Positions 1 to 7,857 of a stretch of DNA of 64,000 nt are shown here, one piece after another. The stretch lies in the NCBI RefSeq assembly GCF_036388275.1, contig NZ_DASVSF010000113.1, positions 124,001 through 188,000 on the forward strand, given 5' to 3'. The notes beneath the pieces were generated by a model. The model did no database searches. It saw only the letters and a list, made by a program, of their open reading frames with translations, and had not been told where the DNA came from. The DNA is from Longimicrobium sp. GTDB taxonomy: Bacteria > Gemmatimonadota > Gemmatimonadetes > Longimicrobiales > Longimicrobiaceae. The stretch's first letter is position 1. Each line of letters opens with the position of its first letter. The translations under genes were made by a program, and so were the position numbers.

Positions 1-381
1 CAGGAGCTTACGCGCTTGGGCGTGCAGGAGCTGAAGACCCCCGACGAGGTGCAGGCCACCCTTTCCGACACCAGTGAGCCCACGCTGCTGGTGGTCAATT
101 CGATGTGCGGCTGCGCGGCGCGCAACGCGCGCCCCGCTGTGGCGCTGGCGCTTCAGAACGAGAAGAAGCCGGTCAAGCTGACCACGGTCTTCGCCGGCCA
201 GGACCAGGAAGCCACGGCGGCCGCGCGCGCGTTCATCCATGGCTACCCGCCCTCGTCGCCCTCCATCGCCCTGCTGAAGGACGGCGAAGTGGCGCACATG
301 ATCCCGCGCCACCAGATCGAGGGCCGCACGGCCGAGGACATCGCCCAGGACCTGGTCGAAGCCTTCAACCGCTACTGCTGA
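1..381 (+). CDS. Bacilliredoxin, BrxA/BrxB (YphP/YqiW) family, 5' end outside window
   Basis: Small thiol-disulfide protein expected to remove bacillithiol (or a similar low-molecular-weight thiol) from oxidised cytosolic proteins. The frame is open from base 1 (QELTRLGVQEL), which matches the N-terminal part of the family, so the real start lies upstream of the window and the TTG at 16 is not the start. The diagnostic CGC motif (NSMCGCAARNARP) is at about bases 96-135, and the C-terminal half has the conserved FIHGYPPSSPSIALLKDG stretch. A strong hairpin terminator follows 28 bases after the stop. Seen: frame and motif. Known: the CGC motif defines bacilliredoxins. Inferred: substrate thiol. 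The family call is confident. Confidence 0.92.
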   Translation, partial: QELTRLGVQELKTPDEVQATLSDTSEPTLLVVNSMCGCAARNARPAVALALQNEKKPVKLTTVFAGQDQEATAAARAFIHGYPPSSPSIALLKDGEVAHMIPRHQIEGRTAEDIAQDLVEAFNRYC

Positions 382-409
382 TCGCGTTTTTGGCAGACGC
401 AGACGCAGA

Positions 410-439
410 CGCCCCCGCCCGGAGTTCCGGGCGGGGGCG
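410..439 (+). terminator. Rho-independent-like terminator of the bacilliredoxin gene
   Basis: A 14-bp perfect inverted repeat with a two-base loop (arms 410-423 and 426-439) is followed by a short T run. It lies directly downstream of the bacilliredoxin stop codon. Confidence 0.75.
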
Positions 440-639
440 TTTGCCGTCGAAGGGGCGGCCCCTGAACGAGAACCTGTCATCTGAACGAGAGCCTGTCATC
501 CTGAGGCCCAGGCGCACCAGACTAGCCCGCAGTACAAGCCTCGCGGGCCGAAGGATCTAGCCGCGGACACGTACAGGCCAGGGGCGCGGCAGCGGTCACC
601 GTAGCCGAGGCCTCGGCTGCCGTGGGGCCCTCACCCGTC

Positions 640-1035
640 CTCGCTTATGCTCGTCCACCCTCTCCCACAAACAGCGTGGGAGAGGGGGTACACTTCAGGA
701 GTTGGCGCGTCGAGGCAAGCTCGGTGCTCGGGCCGGCGCCCCCCATCCCCAGCCCTTCCCCCGCAAACTGCGCGGGGGAAGGGAGCCAGTTTGGCGCGCT
801 TCGGCAGCCGGAGCGCATCGAAGGTCTCCCCCTCCCCTGCGCAGCGGGGACCGGGGGAAGGGGCTGCCGCAGCATGCGACGAAGCTAGCCGGAGCGCAAT
901 CGAATTCTCCTCTCCCCCATGGGGTGTATGGGGGAGAGGCCGGGAGAGGGGGGCGGCCGCGGCATGCGCCAGTGTCAGCCGATCCGGCACGGCGTTCCCC
1001 CCTCTCCCGGCGCAGTTTGCCGGGGGAGGGGCCCG
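640..1035. repeat. Array of five C/G-rich hairpins in a gene-free stretch (440-1179)
   Basis: The 740 bases before the acyl-CoA synthetase gene hold no convincing gene. They contain at least five short inverted repeats of the CCCTCTCCC...GGGAGAGGG type: 658-685, 753-783, 827-861, 908-936 and 1001-1031. Unrelated 40-90 base spacers separate them. A second array of the same family, in the opposite orientation, lies at 14373-14600; both carry the word GAATTCGATTGC or its complement. This looks like an interspersed repeat family of the genome. Apparent open frames through it on both strands are low-complexity artefacts. A further stretch at 480-556 resembles a TCATCCTGAGG...GAAGGATCT type intergenic repeat. 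Confidence 0.7.
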
Positions 1036-1179
1036 CTCGCGGATCGCACGCGAGCGGGGGGGTGGGGCGCCACTTGTCTACGTCCGTAGCGCCCGGCATC
1101 TTCCCGGGAAGGTCGCGTTCCGCCCGCACCGCCCCACGTACACGCGGCTCATCATTTAGGCAGCCATTCAGGAGCTTTG

Positions 1180-3012
1180 ATGCGGCAGATGAACACCGTC
1201 GTTCCGCTCCGCACCGTCGAGCGCGACACCATCCCCAAGATCTTCTTCGGGGGCATCGACCGGCACGGGCGCGACGCGGCGATGATGTACAAGGCGGCGG
1301 GGCAGTGGCACGCGCTCTCCGACGCCGAGGTGGAGCGGCGGGTAACCACGCTCGCGGTGGCGCTGTCGGCGGCCGGGGTGGCTTCCGCCGACCGCGTGGT
1401 GGTGCTGGCCGAGAACCGGCCGGAGTGGGCCATCTGTGACTACGCCATCACCGGGCTGGGCGCCATCACCGTCCCCATCTACCCCACCCTTCCCGCCAAC
1501 CAGGTTCAGTACATCGTCGCGGACTGCGGCGCGAAGGTGGTGTTCGTCTCCAATGCCGCCCAGGCGGCCAAGATCCGCGAGTTCCGGGTTCAGCTCCCGG
1601 AAGTGGAGAGACTGGTGGCCTTCGAGGGCGCCGCGGACGGCGTGGAATCGTTCGCGGACTGGCTGGCGGAGGGCGAACGCGAACTGGCCGCCGGGCGATA
1701 CACCGGCTTCCGCCAGCGCGCGCTGTCGGTGCCGCGCGAGCAGGTGGCCACGCTCATCTACACGTCGGGTACCACGGGCAACCCCAAGGGCGTGATGCTC
1801 ACGCACTTCAACCTGGCGGCGAACCTGGCGGCCTGCCTGCAGCACGGGATGACGGAGATCATCCGCCCGGGCGACGTCACCCTCTCGTTCCTGCCGCTTT
1901 CGCACGTGTTCGAGCGGATGGTGGACTACCTGTACTGGGACGTGGGCACCACCATCGCCTATACGCAGGTGGAAAAGGTGGCCGACCACCTTACCGAGAC
2001 GCGCCCGATGGTGACGGTTTCGGTGCCCCGGCTGTTCGACAAGATCTACAGCAAGGCCATCGGGGCGGAGGGATTCAAGGCCAGGGTCGTCGCCTGGGCC
2101 CGGGGCGTGGGAAGCCGCGTGGCCGCGCTGCGCGAGGAGGGCCGCGAGCCGGCGGGGCTGCTGGCCGTGCAGAACCGGCTGGCGGACCGGCTGGTGTTCA
2201 GCAAGCTGCGGGAGCGCACCGGCGGGCGGGTGCGCGCCTTCGTCTCGGGCGGGGCGCCGCTGTCGCCGGAGGTCGCGCGCTTCTTCCTGGGCGCCGGTCT
2301 TCCCGTGTACGAGGGCTACGGGTTGACGGAAACGTCGCCGGTGATCGCGGTCAACGCGCCGGGGAAGATGCGGATGGGCACCGTGGGGCAGCCGGTGCCG
2401 GGGGTGGAGCTGGCCATCGAGCCGTCCACGGGCGAAATCCTCACCCGCGGCCCGCACGTGATGCGGGGCTACTGGAACGATCCGGATTGCACGCAGGACG
2501 CCATCGACGCGGAGGGCTGGTTCCACACCGGCGACATCGGCGAACTGACGGCCGATGGCTACCTGCGCATCACCGACCGGCTGAAGAACCTGATCGTTAC
2601 CGCCGGGGGCAAGAACGTGGCGCCGGCACCGATGGAGAACCTGGCGGTGATGTCGCAGTACATCTCGCAGGCCGTCATGCTCGGCGACCGGCGGGCGTAT
2701 CCGGTGATGCTGGTGGTGCCGGAGTGGGAGAACCTGCGCCCCTGGGCCGCCGCCAACGGCCTCCCGTCGAGCGATTCCGCCGCCCTGGCCGCCGATCCCA
2801 GGGTCAGGAAGCTGCTGGAGGCGGAGGTCCTGAGTGCGCTTCGCGACTTCGCCCAGCACGAGCGGCCCAAGAAGATCGCTGTCATCCAGGACGAGTTCAC
2901 GATCGAGTCGGGGATGCTCACACCCACGCTCAAGATCAAGCGCAAGGTGGTGGAGCAGGTGTACCGCGAGGTGATCGAGGGCCTGTACGGCGGCCCCGCG
3001 CTGCCGACCTGA
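1180..3012 (+). CDS. Long-chain fatty acyl-CoA synthetase (AMP-binding family)
   Basis: 610-aa adenylate-forming enzyme that activates long-chain fatty acids to acyl-CoA with ATP and CoA, probably at the inner membrane face. The P-loop motif IYTSGTTGNPKGVMLTH is at about residues 193-209, the YGLTETSP motif near 380, the GWFHTGDIGEL motif near 447 and the hinge DRLKNLI with GGKN soon after, all in canonical order. Length fits the FadD15/FAA-like subgroup. Start: ATG at 1180 lies five bases after an AGGAG; an in-frame TTG just before it and an ATG at 1189 are less well placed. It stands alone, followed by a hairpin terminator. Substrate chain length is inferred from family resemblance only. 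Confidence 0.93.
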   Translation: MRQMNTVVPLRTVERDTIPKIFFGGIDRHGRDAAMMYKAAGQWHALSDAEVERRVTTLAVALSAAGVASADRVVVLAENRPEWAICDYAITGLGAITVPIYPTLPANQVQYIVADCGAKVVFVSNAAQAAKIREFRVQLPEVERLVAFEGAADGVESFADWLAEGERELAAGRYTGFRQRALSVPREQVATLIYTSGTTGNPKGVMLTHFNLAANLAACLQHGMTEIIRPGDVTLSFLPLSHVFERMVDYLYWDVGTTIAYTQVEKVADHLTETRPMVTVSVPRLFDKIYSKAIGAEGFKARVVAWARGVGSRVAALREEGREPAGLLAVQNRLADRLVFSKLRERTGGRVRAFVSGGAPLSPEVARFFLGAGLPVYEGYGLTETSPVIAVNAPGKMRMGTVGQPVPGVELAIEPSTGEILTRGPHVMRGYWNDPDCTQDAIDAEGWFHTGDIGELTADGYLRITDRLKNLIVTAGGKNVAPAPMENLAVMSQYISQAVMLGDRRAYPVMLVVPEWENLRPWAAANGLPSSDSAALAADPRVRKLLEAEVLSALRDFAQHERPKKIAVIQDEFTIESGMLTPTLKIKRKVVEQVYREVIEGLYGGPALPT

Positions 3013-3034
3013 CCCGCACCGTCACCAGAACGAA

Positions 3035-3063
3035 GCGGCGGCATCCCGAGAGGATGCCGCCGC
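3035..3063 (+). terminator. Terminator hairpin after the acyl-CoA synthetase gene
   Basis: Arms 3035-3046 and 3052-3063 form a 12-bp perfect stem with a five-base loop, followed by TTT. It lies 23 bases after the stop codon. Confidence 0.7.
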
Positions 3064-3125
3064 TTTCGCCACCTGCACCCCCTACCTACGCACCGCCTCG
3101 ATCCCCCAACAGGATATCGCCTACC

Positions 3126-4400
3126 TCATGATGCAGTCCCGCGCTCATCGCCAGATACTACGTCCAACAGCAGTCGCTCGCACTCTATACTCCGTCCTAG
3201 TATGTAACCTCCCAACAAGAGTGCCCGTGGTGAGCGAAAGTCCCCGAGGGCCGCATACCCCATGTGAGTCGCTTCCAATCCCTGTGCGATAGCCGCGACC
3301 GCACTCAACGCAGGAAAGGCAAACTGCACGGCAGTGAGTGTGCCTTCGACAATCAGGTTGACTTGTGTCCGGGCCGTCTCCCGGCGTTTAAGATCCTTGA
3401 AGCGAGTTGCCTGCTTTTGGGTCAGGTGAGATGCAACAGCGTAGTCCACCTCGAACAGATATGCCTCCAAAGAGGCGAGGAATTCTGGCATGTTCGGAAC
3501 CCGTCCATTGCGAAACGCCTCCATCGCTCTGACAACCTTTGCCCTGGACTTCAACTGTGTCACTGCCGCTAGGGACGACGCTGGCATCCAGTTCAGGAAC
3601 TCCCGAGACAGAACCGCAGTAGGTGGCAAGTCATAGGCTTTCGAGGATATTTTCTGTTCCCGAAGACGCCTGACCAGACGCCGATCCCCGAGCGTTAGGT
3701 CAACCGGAGAGAGGCGTTGGCCGATAGGAGCGGGGACATCCAGGTTTGTATGCATTGCGATCGCGACATTATGGCGGTATGCACTTGCGACGATACGATC
3801 AATCCGCCGCGCTGCACGGGGCGCCAGAGCTCCACTGCTGAGTTGTGTGTCGAGCCAATCGCGAAGAGTTTTGTAAAGGAGCGTCGGCTGGTTCTGCACG
3901 TAATCGTACACCCGGGCCCGAACGTCTCGGCTGAGACGACCCCTTCCAATAGCCGCATCATCCCTGAGCGACGCTAGCGTTCTGTGTTTGAACAACGAAC
4001 TGACCTTGGCGATATCGTATTCTTCCCGTACTCCTGCTAGATGCTCTTCGACGTACTCCACAAACGCAGGCGAGGGCACGTTCGCGACCCCTCTTGCATG
4101 ATGCTCTCGTCGTAATTCGTCCAGCGAACCGCTCCCGCTACGCAGCGCAGGAGTAAGGAGCCCTAGACGCAATAGTACCCAGAGGTCGCTCGGAGAACTA
4201 TCTACGCGAGCAGAGTTCTCGGCATCCCACAGTAGCGCGCGCAACCGGAAATTGTTGTTGATTTGTGAATCCCCGATGATGAGGCGGTCGAAAAACAGCG
4301 CCTGCGAGAGGATGTACGCCCGGAGTTTTCCGCCGGCGAGTGGATTTTCATGATGTGTATCGATCTCGCTGAGAAAAAGCTTAGCTGTCGGCTTCCTCAT
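3126..4400 (-). CDS. Uncharacterised 424-aa protein coupled to a Nudix hydrolase gene
   Basis: I do not recognise the family. The protein is largely helical and basic, with no signal peptide. One hydrophobic, Ala-rich stretch lies near the C terminus (about residues 355-400: LTAVQFAFPALSAVAAIAQG, then ALLLGGYILG), which could be a membrane-associated or buried helix pair. An N-terminal LFLSEIDTHHENPLAGGKLR segment and DLWVLLRLGLL follow. The gene overlaps the upstream Nudix gene by 20 bases, so the two are almost certainly co-translated. GC content and codon use are visibly lower than in the surrounding metabolic genes, suggesting acquisition by transfer. Seen: coupling, composition, hydrophobicity. 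Function: unknown. Confidence 0.75.
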   Translation of the reverse strand: MRKPTAKLFLSEIDTHHENPLAGGKLRAYILSQALFFDRLIIGDSQINNNFRLRALLWDAENSARVDSSPSDLWVLLRLGLLTPALRSGSGSLDELRREHHARGVANVPSPAFVEYVEEHLAGVREEYDIAKVSSLFKHRTLASLRDDAAIGRGRLSRDVRARVYDYVQNQPTLLYKTLRDWLDTQLSSGALAPRAARRIDRIVASAYRHNVAIAMHTNLDVPAPIGQRLSPVDLTLGDRRLVRRLREQKISSKAYDLPPTAVLSREFLNWMPASSLAAVTQLKSRAKVVRAMEAFRNGRVPNMPEFLASLEAYLFEVDYAVASHLTQKQATRFKDLKRRETARTQVNLIVEGTLTAVQFAFPALSAVAAIAQGLEATHMGYAALGDFRSPRALLLGGYILGRSIECERLLLDVVSGDERGTAS

Positions 4401-4950
4401 GATTCAATCCTCCGAGAAGATATTGCTGTAGAAGCAGAACGGTCACGGCGTCATTGACCGTTCCTGCTGCAAGCAACCCCGGTACTTCACTCAACGCATA
4501 CTTCATGGAACGCACGATCACTTCCGACTCTTCAGGTCGCGCCTGCGTTCCTGAACACCCTTGCGCAACGAAGAGGTGGAAGGGAGCATACGCAAACGCG
4601 GGGTCCGTGTAGATCATGCCCGCTGATCGGATCTCGGTGCTTTGGAGCCCCACTTCTTCCGCGAGTTCTTCGTGCGCGATCTGAACGGGAGCAGTGCCGG
4701 TCCGGCCAAATCCCTTGGGTACTTCTAACACGGTTCCACGCGCGGAATGCCGGAAGCTCTCCACAAGGATGATCTCGCCCGTTAGCAAAATCGGGAGGAC
4801 AGCGATGGAGTACGGCGCCTCCCACTCCCATCTTAGATATGTTCCAGTAGCGCCTTGTGGAAGGAACTCGACGAAGTCGTCGTACAGCCGCCCATATCGG
4901 CTCTCGTAGACGAGTCTCTCTTGAATGATTCGGATCTCGGGGTCACTCAT
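4381..4950 (-). CDS. Nudix hydrolase of the accessory two-gene island
   Basis: 189-aa Nudix-fold protein expected to cleave a nucleoside diphosphate linked to another group, such as a nucleotide sugar or ADP-ribose type substrate. The Nudix box region reads PKGFGRTGTAPVQIAHEELA followed by EEVGL; the EExGL metal-binding end is intact, while the usual Arg of the REUxEE core is Glu here. Start: ATG at 4950 has GGGAGGG six bases upstream; upstream in-frame starts lack this. The 3' end overlaps the start of the unknown 424-aa gene, giving an operon of two. Base composition is lower-GC than neighbours. Exact substrate cannot be told; a defence or damage-response role is possible but unproven. Confidence 0.85.
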   Translation of the reverse strand: MSDPEIRIIQERLVYESRYGRLYDDFVEFLPQGATGTYLRWEWEAPYSIAVLPILLTGEIILVESFRHSARGTVLEVPKGFGRTGTAPVQIAHEELAEEVGLQSTEIRSAGMIYTDPAFAYAPFHLFVAQGCSGTQARPEESEVIVRSMKYALSEVPGLLAAGTVNDAVTVLLLQQYLLGGLNHEEADS

Positions 4951-5305
4951 CACTTGCCCTCCCACGTTCCCGACGTTTCTCCGCGGAGTGCTTGCGCGAA
5001 AAGCTGGCGATGCGCGCGTCATTACGGGGTCAGCCAGCTATGGTCACATCGCCTGGGACCAAGCCGTCGTGCTCCAGCGGGCAGGAACGCGGGCGGCGAA
5101 TCGCTTAGAGCGCGTCCGTGGACAGTTCCGCCGGGACGCCCGGAGGGCGTGACGAAACAACGTGTGTGGGACCAAAGCCGTGTTCGTTGTCGGTGGCATC
5201 CGTGACTGCGTTGGAATCCCTGCACCGTCCAAGACGCGACGACGTAGTCGCCGCCCGCTTCATACGACGCCCCGCGCAACGGGGCCCAGCCCCGGCGCGG
5301 CGACG
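4951..5305. other. Gene-free stretch between the Nudix island and the E1-alpha gene
   Basis: No coding frame with a plausible start and composition is visible. The part nearest 4950 holds the ribosome binding site and presumably the promoter of the Nudix operon. The rest returns to high GC and shows no repeat that I can assign. Confidence 0.5.
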
Positions 5306-6397
5306 TCAGCCGTAGACGCCGACTAACGCGGATTCGGGCGACGGCATTGCGGTTTCGCGGCTGCGGAGCGCGTCCTCGGCCGCGGCGTCGATCTCGGCGG
5401 TGACGCGCGCCTCGATGTCGTCCAGCGTGCCGCGCGCGATCCCCTCCTCCTCCAGCCACGCCTCGTACAGCCCCACGGGATCGCGGCGGCCCCACGACGC
5501 GAACAGCTCCGCGTCGAACATGCTGCGCGCCTCGCGCTCGTCGTGCGTGGCGTGGCCGCCCATGCGGAAGGTCTCGGCGACGAGCAGCGACGGGCCTTCA
5601 CCGGCGCGCGCGCGGTCGGCGGCGATGCGCGTGGCGGCGTACGCGTCGAGCACGTGGTTGCCGTCGAACAGGCCGCCCGCCAAGCCGTACATCGCCGGCC
5701 AGTCCTCGAACGACCCTGCGGCGTGCTGGGTGAGCCGCGTTCCCAGCGCCACCTGGTTGTTCTGGATGATGAAGATCACCGGCAACCGGTGCACGCCCGC
5801 GAAGTTCACTCCTTCGTGGAACGCCCCCGTCTTGGTGGAGCCGTCGCCCACCCAGGTGAGGCCCACGCGGTCTTCGCCCCGCTGCTTGAAGGTGAGCGCG
5901 ATTCCGGCGATCACCGGCACCACGTCGCCCACGTGGCTGATGGGGGGGAGCACCCCCGTGCCCAGGTCGCCCACGTGCAGGTCGCGGCCCATGGACGGGC
6001 CGTCCGCGGTGCCCAGGTAGCTGCGGAAGATGTCGGCCACGGGCATCCCCATCTCGTGGCACGCGCCCGAGTTGCGGATCATGGGCGCCACCACGTCGTG
6101 CCCCGGCCCGGACCGCCGCAGCGCGTGCACCGGCCCGATGGTCGCGGCCTCTTCGCCCACGCCCAGCCACGCCTTGCTGATCACCCCGTTCTTCACCCAG
6201 CGCTTGAGCGCGACGTCGTGAAGGCGGTTGCGGAGCAGCCCGGCGTAGATGTCGAGCAGCTGCTCCTGCGAGAGCGCGCGGATGACCTCCGCGCGCTCGC
6301 CGCTGGCGTCGATGCGCTCGCGGTACGCGCGAAGCTGCTCGGGCGCGGCAGTCCAGTTCTGGTACTCAGGCGGGTCGTATGCTGCGAAACGCTTCAT
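5306..6397 (-). CDS. Thiamine-diphosphate-dependent dehydrogenase E1 component, alpha subunit (pyruvate or branched-chain 2-oxoacid type)
   Basis: 363-aa alpha subunit of a 2-oxoacid dehydrogenase complex, which decarboxylates pyruvate or a branched-chain 2-oxoacid using thiamine diphosphate. The cofactor-binding motif begins GDGSTKTGAFHEGVNFAG and ends IIQNNQ, the usual GDG...NN spacing. The regions ISKAWLGVGEEA, MGRDLHVGD and RMGGHATHDE are typical. Start: ATG at 6397 gives MKRFAAYDPPEY, the expected length; the open frame continues far upstream through repeats but that is not coding. No E1-beta, E2 or E3 gene is adjacent, so its partner must lie elsewhere or the enzyme may be a stand-alone acetoin-type dehydrogenase subunit. 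Confidence 0.9.
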   Translation of the reverse strand: MKRFAAYDPPEYQNWTAAPEQLRAYRERIDASGERAEVIRALSQEQLLDIYAGLLRNRLHDVALKRWVKNGVISKAWLGVGEEAATIGPVHALRRSGPGHDVVAPMIRNSGACHEMGMPVADIFRSYLGTADGPSMGRDLHVGDLGTGVLPPISHVGDVVPVIAGIALTFKQRGEDRVGLTWVGDGSTKTGAFHEGVNFAGVHRLPVIFIIQNNQVALGTRLTQHAAGSFEDWPAMYGLAGGLFDGNHVLDAYAATRIAADRARAGEGPSLLVAETFRMGGHATHDEREARSMFDAELFASWGRRDPVGLYEAWLEEEGIARGTLDDIEARVTAEIDAAAEDALRSRETAMPSPESALVGVYG

Positions 6398-6465
6398 CTG
6401 CGTCGGCTCGGGCGCGGGGATTTCAGGGCGGGGGAGCTTACGGTGTGGGGGCGGGGACGGCAAGA

Positions 6466-6549
6466 AGTGGGGGAGTGGGGGAGTGGGGGAGTGCGGGAGT
6501 GCGGGAGTGCGGGAGTGCGGGAGTGCGAAAGTGCGAAAGTGCGAAACTG
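6466..6549. repeat. Short tandem repeat, unit about 8 bases (GAGTGCGG and variants)
   Basis: Roughly ten consecutive units drift from GGGAGTGG through GGGAGTGC to GAAAGTGC. It lies just upstream (minus strand) of the E1-alpha start, so length changes by slippage could affect expression. Both strands stay open across it by chance. Confidence 0.85.
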
Positions 6550-6564
6550 CGTGACGGGCCTCGG

Positions 6565-6690
6565 TTGTCATTCCGAAGGAGCGGCCACGACCAACCCGGC
6601 CCGCACACCGCCGCCCGCAGCGACTGAGGAATCCGCCACACACTCGCCGAAGCGCTCCCCAACCGCGGGCACCACGGCATCTCTCGATTT
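6565..6690. repeat. Interspersed intergenic repeat, copy 1
   Basis: Contains the words GTCATTCCGAAGGAGCGGCC, GCAGCGACTGAGGAATCCGC and CACACAC. The same words occur reverse-complemented at about 12209-12305, so this is a dispersed repeat. No coding capacity is evident. Confidence 0.7.
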
Positions 6691-6729
6691 GCGCGGCAGA
6701 TCCGTCGGCCGACCCGCACCCACCACGCA

Positions 6730-6762
6730 AACTGCCCCGCGCAGGCATCGCGCGGGGCAGTT
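6730..6762 (-). terminator. Terminator hairpin after the HIT gene
   Basis: A 13-bp perfect inverted repeat (6730-6742 and 6750-6762) lies 24 bases downstream of the HIT protein stop codon. Confidence 0.7.
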
Positions 6763-6786
6763 CCATTCCATCCGCCACTGGGCCGA

Positions 6787-7293
6787 TCAGGCCGTCGCCG
6801 GCTCGGCTTCGGGCTGCTCCTGCGGGGCGGCGGCGGCATACGCGTCGGCGTCCTCGTCGTGCACGCAACGCGTGATGTGCGTGGCCATCACGTCCAGCTG
6901 CGAGCGCGTGGGCACCTCGGCGTTGGGGTCCGGTAGCTGAAGCGGGAACGGCGCGTCCTTGGGTACCGGAATCAGGTGCACGTGAAAGTGGAACACGTCC
7001 TGTCCGCCGTCGGCGCCGTTGGGCGAAAAGATGTTCACCGCCCGGCAGCCGGTCGCCTTGCGCAGCCCGGGAAGGATGCGCTTCGCCACGGCGAACGTGC
7101 GCGTCGCCAGCTCTTCGGGAACGTAGAACAGGTTCTTGTAGTGCTCCTTGGGCACCACCAGCACGTGCCCCCGGTGCAGCGGCTGGATATCGAGGAACGC
7201 GATGATCTCTTCGTCCTCGTGGATGACGCTCACCATCTCGTCCCCGCCGATGATGCGGCAGAAGACGCAGTTGGGGTTCTGATTGGGATCCAC
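6787..7293 (-). CDS. HIT family nucleotide-binding hydrolase
   Basis: 168-aa histidine-triad protein. Such enzymes act on nucleoside phosphoramidates, dinucleotide polyphosphates or related adenylated compounds in the cytosol. The triad HFHVHLIPV is near residue 102; the middle His is the expected nucleophile. An N-terminal CVFC pair (residues 9-12) resembles the zinc-binding half found in many bacterial HIT proteins. A low-complexity Ala/Glu tail (about 20 residues) follows the domain. Start: GTG at 7293 has GGAGG six bases upstream. A hairpin terminator follows. It is a single-gene unit; the precise substrate is not predictable. Confidence 0.92.
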   Translation of the reverse strand: MDPNQNPNCVFCRIIGGDEMVSVIHEDEEIIAFLDIQPLHRGHVLVVPKEHYKNLFYVPEELATRTFAVAKRILPGLRKATGCRAVNIFSPNGADGGQDVFHFHVHLIPVPKDAPFPLQLPDPNAEVPTRSQLDVMATHITRCVHDEDADAYAAAAPQEQPEAEPATA

Positions 7294-7395
7294 TCCGGCC
7301 TCCGGCGGTGTTGTCTGACCTCTCGAAATGCGGCGCGCACGCCGCGCTCAAGTACCACGCGGGGTGCAAGAGGCAGGCCGAGAGCGAGCAGAATC

Positions 7396-7614
7396 CTACG
7401 CCGCCACCGGCACTTTCACGTACTCCACCCGTGAAGCGGGTGGGGGGATCGGCTCCCCGTCCTCCCGCATCCCGTCCAGATGGAATTCGATGGCCTCACG
7501 GATGAGGGCGCGTACTTCCGCTTCTGAATCTCCCACGGCGACACAGCCTGGCAGGTCCGGAACATAAGCGCCGTAGCTGGTTTCGCCCCTTTCGATGACG
7601 ATCGCGTATTCCAT
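7396..7614 (-). CDS. hicB: HicB-type antitoxin
   Basis: 72-aa protein with the HicB core EYAIVIERGETSYGAYVPDL followed by PGCVAVGDSEAEV and a helix ending REAIEFHLDGM, the usual RNase-H-like antitoxin fold. It lies four bases downstream of the hicA-like gene, so the two form a hicAB operon. HicB proteins normally bind and neutralise HicA and may repress the operon; this one is the short form with no visible C-terminal HTH or RHH domain, so autoregulation is uncertain. The C-terminal tail is Pro/Val rich. Confidence 0.88.
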   Translation of the reverse strand: MEYAIVIERGETSYGAYVPDLPGCVAVGDSEAEVRALIREAIEFHLDGMREDGEPIPPPASRVEYVKVPVAA

Positions 7615-7618
7615 TTGG

Positions 7619-7810
7619 CTACTCCAGCGATGCTTGTTTGACGATACTCTTCAATATCCCCGGTGGCACATCTTTGCTCCGCTTCCCGGCAACGGTGACG
7701 GTTCCGCGTTTCACCGGGTGTTTAAACTGACGATGGCTTCCCTTCGTCCGCGCAAGAACCCAACCATCCGCCTCCAGCATTGCGACTACCTGCGCTACGG
7801 TCATTGGCAC
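7619..7810 (-). CDS. hicA: HicA-type mRNA interferase toxin
   Basis: 63-aa toxin of the double-stranded-RNA-binding fold. The active-site region reads KGSHRQFKHP (His in GSH is the catalytic residue in the family), followed by the typical GTVTVAGKRSKDVPPGILKS strand-helix end. HicA cleaves mRNAs and halts growth until bound by HicB. Start: GTG at 7810 has GGAGGG eight bases upstream; the ATG at 7804 would be 14 bases away. It is the first gene of the hicAB pair. Length and motif are complete, so it is probably functional. Confidence 0.88.
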   Translation of the reverse strand: MPMTVAQVVAMLEADGWVLARTKGSHRQFKHPVKRGTVTVAGKRSKDVPPGILKSIVKQASLE

Positions 7811-7857
7811 AGGTCCAGCCCTCCTTCTGCTCCGAAAGATGAACGACTCGGAGCAGA

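Noticed and set aside
1168..2859. Long open frame antisense to the acyl-CoA synthetase gene
   Set aside because: Shadow of a high-GC gene; His/Arg-rich low-quality translation, no ribosome site, no family motif.
5022..5495. Open frame over the interval between the Nudix and E1-alpha genes
   Set aside because: Arg-rich, overlaps the E1-alpha gene 3' end out of frame, and lacks a start signal.
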